Shown: positions 1 through 8,390, numbered from the stretch's first letter. The stretch: DNA of 8,793 nt from Ruminococcus sp. UBA4350 (GCA_002394125.1 DGSY01000086.1:32619-41411), one strand, 5' to 3'. The notes: generated from the letters alone by a model not told the origin. Numbers and translations are program-made.

Positions 1-885
1 GCTCTGTATCCGCACATGACCGTTTTCGACAACATGGCATTCGGCCTGAAGCTCCGCAAGGTGCCGAAGGATGAGATCGCCCGCAAGGTCGAAGAGGCTG
101 CAAGAATCCTTGACCTGACTCCGCTGCTCAACCGTAAGCCGAAGGCAATGTCCGGCGGTCAGCGTCAGAGAGTTGCGCTCGGCCGTGCTATCGTCCGTAA
201 TCCGCAGGTCTTCCTGCTCGACGAGCCGCTGTCCAACCTCGACGCAAAGCTCCGTGCGCAGATGAGAACCGAGATTTCGCTGCTTCACAAGCGTCTCGGC
301 ACCACCTTCATCTATGTTACGCATGACCAGACCGAGGCTATGACAATGGGCGACCGTATCGTCGTTATGAAGGGCGGCTATGTCCAGCAGATCGACTCTC
401 CGCAGAACCTCTACGAGACACCGTGCAACAAGTTCGTCGCAGGCTTCCTCGGTTCTCCGCAGATGAACTTCATCGACGCTGTTCTGACCTACCGCGACGG
501 CAAGTATGTTGTCGTATTCGGCTCCGAGGACACCAAGACCTCCAGAGGCATCAAGTCCGAAGTCATCCTGCCGCAGAGCAAGGTCACACCGGATCTGGAG
601 CACTATATCGACAAGGAAGTCATCATGGGTATCCGTCCGGAGAATGTGCATGACGAGCCGCAGTATCTCGCAAATGCAACGACCGGTATTGTCAAGTGCG
701 TGGTTGAGATCACCGAGCTGATGGGCGCTGAGACCTATCTGTACCTCGACTTCGAGGGTGTCAAGCTGACCGCCCGCGTTTCTCCGAAGTCCACTGCACG
801 TCCGCAGGATGAGATCGATGTTGTTTTCGATGCCGAGAAGATCCACCTTTTCGACAAGGAAACCGAAAAGACCATCATCAACTGA
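1..885 (+). CDS. msmX: Carbohydrate ABC transporter ATP-binding protein, MsmX/UgpC type (5' end outside the window)
   Basis: ATPase subunit of a sugar importer. In this family a dimer sits on the cytoplasmic face of two permeases and hydrolyses ATP to drive uptake; one MsmX-type ATPase often serves several sugar transporters. The reading frame is open from base 1 and begins ALYPHMTV, the segment just after the Q-loop, so about 80 N-terminal residues with Walker A lie upstream. Visible in the 294-residue fragment: signature MSGGQ (residues 50-54; Met where Leu is common), Walker B VFLLDE (70-75), D-loop SNLDAK (78-83) and H-loop His in YVTHDQTEA (His108). From about residue 150 follows the TOBE/OB regulatory domain with IRPEN at 211-215, which is typical of MalK/UgpC/MsmX and absent from most other ABC ATPases. 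Estimated full length of about 375 fits the family. No permease or binding protein is in view, so the sugar cannot be told. A strong terminator follows. Confidence 0.93.
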   Translation, partial: ALYPHMTVFDNMAFGLKLRKVPKDEIARKVEEAARILDLTPLLNRKPKAMSGGQRQRVALGRAIVRNPQVFLLDEPLSNLDAKLRAQMRTEISLLHKRLGTTFIYVTHDQTEAMTMGDRIVVMKGGYVQQIDSPQNLYETPCNKFVAGFLGSPQMNFIDAVLTYRDGKYVVVFGSEDTKTSRGIKSEVILPQSKVTPDLEHYIDKEVIMGIRPENVHDEPQYLANATTGIVKCVVEITELMGAETYLYLDFEGVKLTARVSPKSTARPQDEIDVVFDAEKIHLFDKETEKTIIN

Positions 886-903
886 TTCTGTTCGTACAAA
901 CGA

Positions 904-938
904 CCCCGTTCTGCTGTCCGGCAGAGCGGGGCGTTTTT
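904..938 (+). terminator. Intrinsic terminator of the ABC ATPase gene
   Basis: An 11-base-pair stem (904-914 with 921-931, one T-G wobble) closes a six-base loop and is followed by a run of five T (934-938). It lies 18 bases after the ABC ATPase stop codon and is a textbook rho-independent terminator. It also sits only 27 bases before the start of the lactate dehydrogenase gene. Confidence 0.9.
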
Positions 939-965
939 CAATCATGATGCAGAGGGAGAATGATT

Positions 966-1979
966 ATGAGATTCGCATTTTTCGATGCAAAGCCTTACGA
1001 CAAGCCGTCCTTTGAACGGTACGGTGCCGAGAACGGCATCAAGTTCAAATTCTACGAGACAAAACTGACGGAGGATACCGCTGACCTCGCCCGCAACTGC
1101 GACGGCGTCTGCGTATTCGTCAATGACACACTCGATGCAAATGTTCTGGAAAAGCTCGCTGATCTGGATTGCAAGTACATTGCACTCCGCTGCGCCGGCT
1201 ATAACAATGTCGATCTGAAGGCGGCGGCAAACTGCGGCCTCCGGACGGCTCATGTTCCGGCCTATTCGCCCTATGCGATCGCAGAGCACGCAATGGCGCT
1301 CCTGCTGACCTCTGTCCGCCGGATCCACAAGGCCTATATCCGCACGAGAGACTTCAATTTCTCGCTCAACGGCATGACCGGCTTCGATCTCCACGGCAAG
1401 ACCGTCGGTGTTGTCGGTACGGGACGGATCGGCCGTGTGTTCATGGATATCTGCCGCGGCTTCGGCATGAACATCATTGCCTATGACAAATTCCCGATCA
1501 AGGACAGCGATATCAACTATGTTTCGCTGGAGGAGCTGCTCGCAAAGAGTGACATTGTCTCGCTGCACTGCCCGCTGACCGAGGAGACGCGCCACCTCAT
1601 CAACTGCGATACGATCAAGCTGATGAAGAAGGGCGTTGTCATCATCAATACCTCCCGCGGCGCACTGATCGACGCAGAATGCCTGCTGGACGGCATCAAG
1701 GCGCGGCAGATCGGCGCGGCCTGCCTCGATGTGTATGAGGAGGAGACCGAGTATTTCTACGAGGATCTCTCCGGCCATATTCTCAATGACGATATTCTTG
1801 CGCGGCTGATCTCGATGCCGAATGTCATCGTGACCTCGCATCAGGCGTTTCTGACCGAGGAGGCGCTTTCCAATATCGCGGAGACGACGGTCATGAATCT
1901 GAATCAGATGCACGACGGAAAGCCCTGCCCGAATGAGCTGATCTGGAAGGACGGCGAGATCGTCCACGGGAGCAAGTAA
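966..1979 (+). CDS. ldhA: D-lactate dehydrogenase (NAD-dependent D-2-hydroxyacid dehydrogenase)
   Basis: Predicted cytoplasmic enzyme that reduces pyruvate to D-lactate and regenerates NAD+ in fermentation. The 337 residues match the usual LdhA length. The Rossmann motif GTGRIG is at 151-156 with the NAD-selecting acid at Asp174 (IAYD). The catalytic triad is complete: Arg231 (NTSRGALID), Glu260 (DVYEEE) and His292 (SHQAFLTEEAL), with spacings of 29 and 32 as in known D-lactate dehydrogenases. The N-terminus (FFDAKPYD) and the EEETEYFYEDLSG stretch are of the LdhA type rather than the phosphoglycerate or glycerate dehydrogenase type. I chose ATG 966 over the in-frame ATG 960 because the purine-rich AGAGGGAGA (951-959) lies seven bases before it but abuts 960. 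The gene follows a terminator closely with no evident promoter. A 74-base gap leads to the flavodiiron gene and co-transcription is possible. Another 2-hydroxyacid substrate cannot be excluded. Confidence 0.9.
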   Translation: MRFAFFDAKPYDKPSFERYGAENGIKFKFYETKLTEDTADLARNCDGVCVFVNDTLDANVLEKLADLDCKYIALRCAGYNNVDLKAAANCGLRTAHVPAYSPYAIAEHAMALLLTSVRRIHKAYIRTRDFNFSLNGMTGFDLHGKTVGVVGTGRIGRVFMDICRGFGMNIIAYDKFPIKDSDINYVSLEELLAKSDIVSLHCPLTEETRHLINCDTIKLMKKGVVIINTSRGALIDAECLLDGIKARQIGAACLDVYEEETEYFYEDLSGHILNDDILARLISMPNVIVTSHQAFLTEEALSNIAETTVMNLNQMHDGKPCPNELIWKDGEIVHGSK

Positions 1980-2053
1980 GAATCTCGCATCCGGCGATGT
2001 CATCCACTCCCGAATCCCCCGCGTAATCAACAATATAACAAAGGAGAATTACT

Positions 2054-3844
2054 ATGACCATTACAAATGATATCCGCTATATCGGCGTCAACGATCATCA
2101 GATCGACCTCTTTGAGGGACAGTACGATGTCCCGAACGGCATGGCGTATAATTCCTATGTCATCATGGATGAGAAGATCGCCGTCATGGATACGGTTGAC
2201 CGGAATTTCACGCATGAATGGCTCGACAATCTCGCCGCGGCACTCGGCGGCAGAAAGCCAGACTATCTCGTCGTGCAGCACATGGAGCCGGATCATTCCG
2301 CAAATATCGCGAATTTCATGAAGATGTATCCGGATGCCGTTCTGGTGTCCTCTGCAAAGGCGTTCCAGATGATGCAGAATTTCTTCGGGACGGATTTTGC
2401 CGACCGCCGCATCGTTGTCAAGGAAAAGGATACGCTGGAGCTTGGTAAGCATACGCTGAACTTTGTCGGTGCGCCGATGGTTCACTGGCCGGAGGTGCTG
2501 ATGACCTATGACAGCGCGGACAAGGTGCTGTTCTCCGCAGACGGCTTCGGCAAATTCGGCGCGCTCGATGTCGAGGAGGACTGGGCCTGTGAAGCCCGCC
2601 GCTATTATTTCGGCATCGTCGGCAAATACGGCGCACAGGTGCAGGCGGTTCTCAAAAAGGCAGCCGGACTGGATATTCAGATCATCTGCCCGCTGCACGG
2701 CCCTGTGCTGACGGAGAATCTCGGCTACTACATCGGCCTTTACGACACATGGTCGAGCTACGGCACCGAGACCGAGGGCATCGCGGTGTTCTATACCTCC
2801 GTTTACGGCAACACCAAGCGCGCTGCGGAAATGCTCGCAGATCAGCTCAAGGCGAACGGCTGCCCGAAGGTCGCGCTCAATGATCTGGCGCGTGAGGATA
2901 TGGCTGAATGCGTCGAGGATGCGTTCCGCTACGGCCGCATCGTCCTTGCAACAACGACCTATAACGCGGAGATCTTCCCGTTCATGCGGACATTCATCGA
3001 GGAGCTGACCGAGCGCAATTTCTCGAACCGCACCGTCGGATTCATCGAGAACGGCTCGTGGGCACCGCAGGCTGAGAAGGTCATGAAGAAGATGCTGGAG
3101 GGCTGCAAGAATCTCACATTCGCGGAGCATACCGTTCATATCAAGTCCGCGCTCAATGAGGAAAGCACCGCGCAGATCACAGCGCTTGCCGCAGAGCTCT
3201 GCAAGGACTATATGGCACAGCAGGATGACAAGGCGGACAAGAACGATCTGAGTGCGCTGTTCCGCATCGGCTACGGCCTGTATGTTGTCACCTCGAATGA
3301 CGGCACGAAGGACAATGGCCTGATCGTCAATACGGTCACGCAGGTGACGAATACCCCGAACCGCATTGCCGTCACGATCAACAAGGAGAATTATTCGCAT
3401 CATGTCATCAAGCAGACCGGCATCATGAATGTCAACTGCCTTTCGACAGAGGCGCCGTTCAAGGTCTTTGAGAATTTCGGATTCCGGAGCGGCAGAAATA
3501 CCGATAAATTTGCGGACTGCACGCCGATCCGGACGGACAACGGTCTTGTGATGCTGCCGCATTATATCAACGCGATGATGTCGCTGAAGGTCGTGCAGTA
3601 TGTCGATCTCGGCACGCACGGAATGTTCATCTGCGACGTCACCGAGGCGCGTGTGCTTTCGGATCTGCCGACGATGACCTATACCTATTATCAGGAGAAG
3701 GTCAAGCCGAAGCCACAGACCGAGGGCAAGAAGGGCTGGGTCTGCACGATCTGCGGATATATCTATGAGGGCGAGGAGCTGCCTGCGGATTATATCTGTC
3801 CGCTCTGCAAGCACGGCGCAGCTGATTTCGAGCCGATCGAATAA
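2054..3844 (+). CDS. Multidomain flavodiiron protein: diiron beta-lactamase fold, flavodoxin, flavin reductase and rubredoxin
   Basis: Predicted cytoplasmic O2 and/or NO reductase that protects an anaerobe. The 596 residues form four modules. (1) Residues 1-240, diiron metallo-beta-lactamase fold with the full ligand set His76, Glu78, Asp80, His81, His144, Asp163 and His215; the 62- and 18-residue spacings are those of the family. (2) About 241-388, flavodoxin, with FMN phosphate loop TSVYGNT at 248-254. (3) About 399-550, flavin reductase-like split barrel (ALFRIGYGLYVVTS onward). (4) 561-596, short rubredoxin domain with Cys564/Cys567 (CTICGY) and Cys582/Cys585 (CPLC). Most flavodiiron proteins end after module 2 at about 400 residues. 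In Moorella, modules 3 and 4 form a separate protein, Hrb, that passes electrons from NAD(P)H to FprA; here they are fused. Hence electrons probably flow NAD(P)H, flavin, rubredoxin, FMN, diiron, though the order is inferred. Start: AAAGGAGA at 2040-2047, six bases before the ATG. O2 versus NO preference is not readable from sequence. Confidence 0.95.
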   Translation: MTITNDIRYIGVNDHQIDLFEGQYDVPNGMAYNSYVIMDEKIAVMDTVDRNFTHEWLDNLAAALGGRKPDYLVVQHMEPDHSANIANFMKMYPDAVLVSSAKAFQMMQNFFGTDFADRRIVVKEKDTLELGKHTLNFVGAPMVHWPEVLMTYDSADKVLFSADGFGKFGALDVEEDWACEARRYYFGIVGKYGAQVQAVLKKAAGLDIQIICPLHGPVLTENLGYYIGLYDTWSSYGTETEGIAVFYTSVYGNTKRAAEMLADQLKANGCPKVALNDLAREDMAECVEDAFRYGRIVLATTTYNAEIFPFMRTFIEELTERNFSNRTVGFIENGSWAPQAEKVMKKMLEGCKNLTFAEHTVHIKSALNEESTAQITALAAELCKDYMAQQDDKADKNDLSALFRIGYGLYVVTSNDGTKDNGLIVNTVTQVTNTPNRIAVTINKENYSHHVIKQTGIMNVNCLSTEAPFKVFENFGFRSGRNTDKFADCTPIRTDNGLVMLPHYINAMMSLKVVQYVDLGTHGMFICDVTEARVLSDLPTMTYTYYQEKVKPKPQTEGKKGWVCTICGYIYEGEELPADYICPLCKHGAADFEPIE

Positions 3845-3850
3845 CGGGCG

Positions 3851-3895
3851 GGCGGGGAGCCCCCGGCGGCAGTGGCGGGGAAGCCCCCGCTGGCA
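3851..3895. repeat. Duplicated GC-rich palindromic unit after the flavodiiron gene
   Basis: Two imperfect direct copies of a unit of 21-22 bases lie at 3851-3871 and 3874-3895, starting six bases after the flavodiiron stop codon. Each contains a self-complementary core, GGGGA(A)GCCCC. Each copy can fold alone, or the C-rich half of copy 1 can pair with the G-rich half of copy 2. No T-run follows, so it is not a standard intrinsic terminator, although it could slow polymerase or protect the 3' end of the mRNA. The rest of the gap to 4063 shows no gene. Confidence 0.6.
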
Positions 3896-4063
3896 ATTCC
3901 TAAAGTTCTCCATATGCGCATGGGCGCAGAATAAGATTACCCCAGACCATAAAATAGGCACGATCAGTGCCGTAACAGCGACAGAATTGATATGCTCCGC
4001 GAAACCATGCCGGAGGGAAACGGCTGTCGGCCCTGCCGACTTCAGGTTCATTTTAGGTTTTTC

Positions 4064-4072
4064 TGGTATACT
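4064..4072 (+). promoter_or_regulatory. Extended -10 promoter for the response regulator gene
   Basis: TGGTATACT combines a TG dinucleotide with a five-of-six -10 hexamer (TATACT at 4067-4072), in a local AT-rich patch. No good -35 lies 16-18 bases upstream, which is common for extended -10 promoters. Transcription would begin near 4079, giving a short leader of about 25 bases that ends in the AAAGGAGGG ribosome binding site (4088-4096). Confidence 0.55.
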
Positions 4073-4103
4073 GTATCCAACAAAGAAAAAGGAGGGTACA
4101 GCA

Positions 4104-4778
4104 ATGGAGATATTACTGATCGAACCGAATGCGGCGCTCTGCGAAGCCGTGCGTGTGCGGCTGTGTGATGAGGGCTATGCGCCTGTGACCGCCTCCAACG
4201 GTACGGATGCGCTGAAGCTGCTGGACAGCCCGCGCTTTGAATCCGTACTGCTGGACTGGCAGCTGCCGGATATGCCGGGCGTGGATGTGCTGCGCGAAAT
4301 GCGGACGAGAGTGCTGGATACGCCGGTCATGATCCTCAGCTCCCGCGGCTCTGTGGCAGACCGTGTGCTGGCGCTGGACAGCGGCGCGGACGATTACCTG
4401 CTCAAGCCCTTTCATATGGACGAATGCATGGCGCGGGTGCGGCGCATGGTGCGCACCTACCGCCGCAGAACACCGCCCTCTGCCGGTGACGGACTGCACT
4501 GCATCGCCGATCTGACCGTGGATACACGGCATCATGTCGCGACGCGCAGCGGAAAACGGCTTTCGCTCTCCGCAAAGGAATGCGAGCTGCTGGAGCTGCT
4601 GGCGAGCCGTGCGGGAGACACCGTCAGCCGTGACGAGATCGAGCAGAAGATCTTTCGCAGTGATGCGGCGATCATTCCGGTCTATGTGCATTATCTCCGG
4701 AAGAAGATCGACAAGGGCTTCTCGCTCAAGCTGCTGCGCACTGTCCGCAACTGCGGCTATGCGCTTTCCGGAATCTGA
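4104..4778 (+). CDS. OmpR/PhoB-family response regulator, orphan, with altered acidic pocket
   Basis: Predicted DNA-binding transcription regulator of 224 residues, the normal length. The receiver domain (1-118) has the phospho-acceptor Asp51 (SVLLDWQLPDMPG), the Ser79/Ser80 switch position (MILSS) and Lys101 (LLKPF). The winged-helix domain (about 130-222) shows the recognition-helix pattern VYVHYLRKKID (193-203) and the C-terminal hairpin LRTVRNCGYAL. Odd: the loop after strand 1 reads IEPN. Glu7 is present, but Pro8 replaces the acid that normally helps bind Mg2+, so phosphorylation may be weak or use altered metal binding. Start: AAAGGAGGG at 4088-4096 is seven bases before ATG 4104; the frame stays open upstream to 3765, but that extension has no such site and does not match the family. 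No histidine kinase gene is adjacent, so partner and targets are unknown. A terminator hairpin follows. Confidence 0.93.
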   Translation: MEILLIEPNAALCEAVRVRLCDEGYAPVTASNGTDALKLLDSPRFESVLLDWQLPDMPGVDVLREMRTRVLDTPVMILSSRGSVADRVLALDSGADDYLLKPFHMDECMARVRRMVRTYRRRTPPSAGDGLHCIADLTVDTRHHVATRSGKRLSLSAKECELLELLASRAGDTVSRDEIEQKIFRSDAAIIPVYVHYLRKKIDKGFSLKLLRTVRNCGYALSGI

Positions 4779-4804
4779 ATATTTCGTTCATCAATCAAAA
4801 TACA

Positions 4805-4846
4805 ATCCCCCGACACCTTCGCGGTATCGGGGGATGCTGTTATTTT
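4805..4846. terminator. Bidirectional terminator between convergent genes
   Basis: The arms 4805-4817 and 4823-4835 form a 13-position stem with one C-A mismatch and loop TTCGC. On the plus strand it is followed by GCTGTTATTTT, and on the minus strand by TGTATTTTG, so both sides have a moderately T-rich tail. It can end the response regulator transcript from the left and the acyltransferase transcript from the right; the acyltransferase stop codon (4840-4842) is four bases from the stem. Confidence 0.82.
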
Positions 4847-5985
4847 GTGTCTGGTGCGGGTTCAGCTTCCGGTTTGAACAAAATCTTTTTCAGCTTCGGC
4901 TCTGCAAGCCCGATCAGCTTCCAGAAGATCTCGACCACAAGCGAAGCGCCGAGCGTAAAGGCAAGCAGGATCAGCCAGTCCAGCAGCGGACTTCTTGTGC
5001 TGTATACGACCTTTGCCGCTTCGTAGAAATAGTAGCAGAAGAATGTATGCAGCAGCCAGAAATTTGTGCTGTGTCTGCCGAAGAAGATCATGCCCTTTTT
5101 CAGCGGCTTGATGCCGTCGAGGATCACGGATGCAGATGCAATGATGACCGGCATATAAATGATATCCGGAAAATCGAATGTCAGAAAGCTGCGCAGGAAA
5201 AATATACAGACGATCGCAGCAAAAGCATAGACCGGCGCAAGCCGCAGACGGCTCAGCTGATTTTTGATCCTTGCAAGCAGATCGTGCTTTGCGCAGACGA
5301 TGCCGAGATAGAGCATTGTCGCACGGACATCCTGGATCAGAAATCCGGCAAAGAAAAGATGATTGCCGGCACCGGAGAACAGGACAGTATTGCTGATATT
5401 GGAGAGAACAACTCTGCGCAGAAAGTCGAGCGCACAGACAATGAGCAGATCGGTACTCAGGCGCTTTGTCTTCTGCATGAGCAGACAGAACAGACAGCCC
5501 ATCGGCATCATGCAGATATATGCTTTGAAAAACCACCATTCATTGTTCAGCGTGCTGAAATAGCCGGTGAAGTTGGCCAGCAGCGTGATGAATATCTGCC
5601 GTGCGCCGTGTATATTGTAAATGCAGCTGAGCGCGGGTGCCTGATCGGGGCTGCGCCGGAAGAAGATCAGCGCGACCGGAATGATCAGTACGAATACTCT
5701 CCAGTAAACCAGATACAGCCGTCTGATCTGTTTTCCGAGATGAAAGTGCTTATCCTTCCAGAGCAGATACATTCCGTAGCCGCCGAGCAGGAAGAAGATG
5801 CTGACACAGCTGTTGCAGAAGCCGGCGAGTGCGCCGAGCAGTCCATTTTCCGCGAAGCCGCGCCAGAGTGTCTGAAAGCCCTCGAAGTCAGGCGGACAGC
5901 GGTCTGTGAAGCCGGCCATATGATGAAACAGCATCATTAGGACAGCAAGTCCCTTGAGTGCCTTGGTGTCGTCCCGTGAGAACAT
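4840..5985 (-). CDS. Acyltransferase 3 family integral membrane protein
   Basis: A 381-residue polytopic membrane protein of the acyltransferase 3 (OafA/NodX-like) type. Known members move acetyl or other acyl groups from a cytoplasmic donor onto cell-surface sugars or other acceptors; the acceptor here is unknown. Support: an N-terminal ALKGLAVLMMLFHHMAG segment with the family's conserved His (His21/His22), the GYGMYLLWK stretch (69-77), NNEWWFFKAYI (147-157) after a loop, and a C-terminal FFGRHSTNFWLLH segment (301-313) resembling the family's final motif. About ten hydrophobic segments can be drawn, roughly at 11-27, 50-76, 91-109, 152-171, 178-195, 204-232, 250-268, 274-290, 304-326 and 334-354. 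The C-terminus is charged and proline-rich. The start lies six bases after the stop of the gamma subunit gene, with only a weak AGGA (5995-5998) inside that gene, so translational coupling is likely. No independent promoter is evident. Confidence 0.82.
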   Translation of the reverse strand: MFSRDDTKALKGLAVLMMLFHHMAGFTDRCPPDFEGFQTLWRGFAENGLLGALAGFCNSCVSIFFLLGGYGMYLLWKDKHFHLGKQIRRLYLVYWRVFVLIIPVALIFFRRSPDQAPALSCIYNIHGARQIFITLLANFTGYFSTLNNEWWFFKAYICMMPMGCLFCLLMQKTKRLSTDLLIVCALDFLRRVVLSNISNTVLFSGAGNHLFFAGFLIQDVRATMLYLGIVCAKHDLLARIKNQLSRLRLAPVYAFAAIVCIFFLRSFLTFDFPDIIYMPVIIASASVILDGIKPLKKGMIFFGRHSTNFWLLHTFFCYYFYEAAKVVYSTRSPLLDWLILLAFTLGASLVVEIFWKLIGLAEPKLKKILFKPEAEPAPDTK

Positions 5986-5991
5986 TTATGA

Positions 5992-6524
5992 TTATCCTGC
6001 GTAGTCTGCGCCGAGCTGGAGTGCGCGCATATTGTTGTCAATGGTATGCGCACGCTTTGCCGGCGTATTCTTTTCGAGCGCCTTGCGGACGGTCTCAAAG
6101 GAGAAGATGCCGGTCTCGTGCAGCAGCTTGCCGAGCAGAACGATATTCGCGCCCTTTGCGAGATTGTTGTCATCTGCGAGCTGCGTTGCCGGAACATAGA
6201 AGGTTTCGATATCGGTGCGGTCGGTCTTCTGCGCGACCATCGAGCTGTCAACGAACGCCTTGCCGCCCTTCTTGACGCTCGGCATGAATGCATCGAACGA
6301 CGGGCCGTTCAGCACGACGAGCAGATCCGGCTCAAGCACCTGCGGCGAGCCGATCGGCTCATCGGAGATGCAGACGGAGCAGTTGCACTTACCGCCGCGC
6401 ATTTCCGGGCCGTAGCTCGGCAGCCATGAGATTTCCTTGCCCTCAAAGAGCGCACAGTATGCGAGCAGCTTGCCGGCAAACAGGATGCCCTGTCCGCCGA
6501 AGCCTGCGAGCAGAATTTCATAGG

Positions 6525-6528
<4 letters not shown>
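5992..6528 (-). CDS. korC: 2-oxoacid:ferredoxin oxidoreductase, gamma subunit
   Basis: Gamma subunit of a four-subunit 2-oxoacid:ferredoxin oxidoreductase, cytoplasmic; together with alpha, beta and the ferredoxin subunit it oxidatively decarboxylates a 2-oxoacid to acyl-CoA, or runs in reverse. The 178 residues fit the family. Visible marks are the N-terminal nucleotide-like fold with GFGGQG at 9-14 and the conserved SYGPEMRGG at 38-46. Its ATG overlaps the beta stop by four bases (ATGA at 6525-6528), and GGGAGGTG (6536-6543) lies seven bases upstream within the beta gene. Substrate (2-oxoglutarate or branched-chain 2-oxoacid) cannot be decided, so the kor name is a convenience. Confidence 0.93.
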
Positions 6529-7309
<781 letters not shown>

Positions 7310-7310
<1 letters not shown>

Positions 7311-8371
7311 TACTGCGCACCTCCGTTCAGCTTTCTCAGTTCCTCAAGCACTTCATTCGGGGACGGGATGACACCGCCGGTTCTGCCGAAGAACGAGACC
7401 GGGATCTTGCAGTCAAGTGCGAGCTTGACATCGTCAACCATCTGACCCATATTCATTTCGACGGAAAGAACCGCCTTTGCATTCTTTGCCGCATCGAGCA
7501 GCTGCTGCTTCGGGAACGGCCAGAGCGTGATCGGACGGAACAGTCCCGCCTTGATGCCCTCGGCTCTTGCCTTATTGACAGCAGACTTCGCGATTCTGGA
7601 ACAGGCGCCGAATGCGGTGATGACGATCTCCGCATCGTCGCAGAGATAACATTCTGCATCGGATTCGTTCGCCTCGACAACAGCATAGCGCTCATAGCGC
7701 GCCTTGACCTGTTCCTCGAGATCCTTCGCCTCGATATAAAGCGAATTGACGATGTGATGCTCACGCTGCATCTTGGTGCCGCAGGCAGCCCAGGAGGAGT
7801 TGTCGGCGGTCTCTGCCTTGATCTCCGGGAATTCGACCGGCTCCATCATCTGACCGAGCAGACCGTCGGAGAGCAGCATGACCGGCATTCTGTACTTTTC
7901 GCCCAGCTCGAATGCGCGTACAACGAGGTTCACGACCTCCTGCACGGAATTCGGAGCGAGGATGATGAGACGGAAATCGCCGTGGCCGAGACCCTTTGTA
8001 GCCTGCCAGTAGTCCTGCTGGGAGGGCTGGATCGAGCCGAGGCCGGGGCCGCCGCGCTCGACATTGACGATCAGACACGGAACATCCGAACCTGCGATAT
8101 AGGAGATACCCTCCGATTTCAGAGAGATTCCGGGCGAGGAGGAGGAGGTCATGACGCGTGTGCCGGTGCCGCCTGCACCAAGCACCATATTGATCGCTGC
8201 GACCTCAGACTCAGCCTGGAGGAACACGCCGCCGCGCTTCGGCATCTGCTTGGAAAGATACTCGGAAAGCTCGGTCTGCGGTGTGATCGGGTAGCCAAAG
8301 AAGCACTTGCAGCCTGCACGGATCGCCGCTTCAGCCAGCGCTTCATTGCCTTTCATTAAAACCTTTTCCAA
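7310..8371 (-). CDS. korA: 2-oxoacid:ferredoxin oxidoreductase, alpha subunit (VorB/KorA type)
   Basis: Alpha subunit, combining the pyrimidine-binding transketolase-like domain and the C-terminal domain II of the enzyme. In the 353-residue form, YPITP (27-31), ESE (54-56), the serine-rich TSSSSPG loop (75-81), RGGPGLG (107-113) and GLFRPITLWPFP (276-287) are all conserved in this subunit. Start choice: no ATG begins at the family N-terminus. TTG at 8371 gives MEKVLMKGNEA, which fits relatives, and is nine bases after AAAGGA (8381-8386). TTG at 8380 touches that site with no spacing; ATG at 8356 would give MKGNEA and has AAAAGG five bases upstream, so it stays possible. The ferredoxin gene ends 19 bases before. 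The same D-A-B-C order is seen in the oor (2-oxoglutarate) operon of Helicobacter; automated annotation often calls this subunit VorB (branched-chain), so substrate is open. Confidence 0.92.
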
Positions 8372-8380
8372 TGAAAACAA

Positions 8381-8386
8381 TCCTTT
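8381..8386 (-). promoter_or_regulatory. Ribosome binding site that decides the TTG start of the alpha subunit
   Basis: AAAGGA on the minus strand lies in the 19-base gap after the ferredoxin stop. It is nine bases from TTG 8371 and directly touches TTG 8380, favouring 8371. A weaker AAAAGG inside the coding start could serve ATG 8356. Confidence 0.6.
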
Positions 8387-8390
8387 CTGT

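Noticed and set aside
960..962. ATG 960 as the lactate dehydrogenase start
   Set aside because: It overlaps the end of the purine-rich ribosome binding site; ATG 966 has correct spacing and the family N-terminus.
942..2033. Open frame of 363 codons opposite the lactate dehydrogenase gene
   Set aside because: Covers the same bases as a gene with an intact catalytic triad and has no recognisable domain; an antisense artefact of codon bias.
2030..2040. AT-rich ATATAA stretch as a -10 for the flavodiiron gene
   Set aside because: It abuts the ribosome binding site and has no -35, so any transcript would start inside the binding site or coding region.
2027..4051. Open frame of 674 codons on the minus strand opposite the flavodiiron gene
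   Set aside because: It is the shadow of a GC-rich, strongly biased gene. Its translation is rich in Arg, Ile, Leu and His with no family motif, whereas the plus strand has every flavodiiron ligand.
3765..4103. Upstream extension of the response regulator reading frame
   Set aside because: It would overlap the rubredoxin coding region and run through GC-rich repeats and a promoter. The perfect ribosome binding site is before ATG 4104, where the receiver domain begins.
4534..5940. Open frame of 468 codons on the plus strand, overlapping the response regulator and opposite the acyltransferase
   Set aside because: Its product is a charged, motif-free sequence, and its start lies inside the response regulator. 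The minus-strand frame has clear membrane segments and family motifs.
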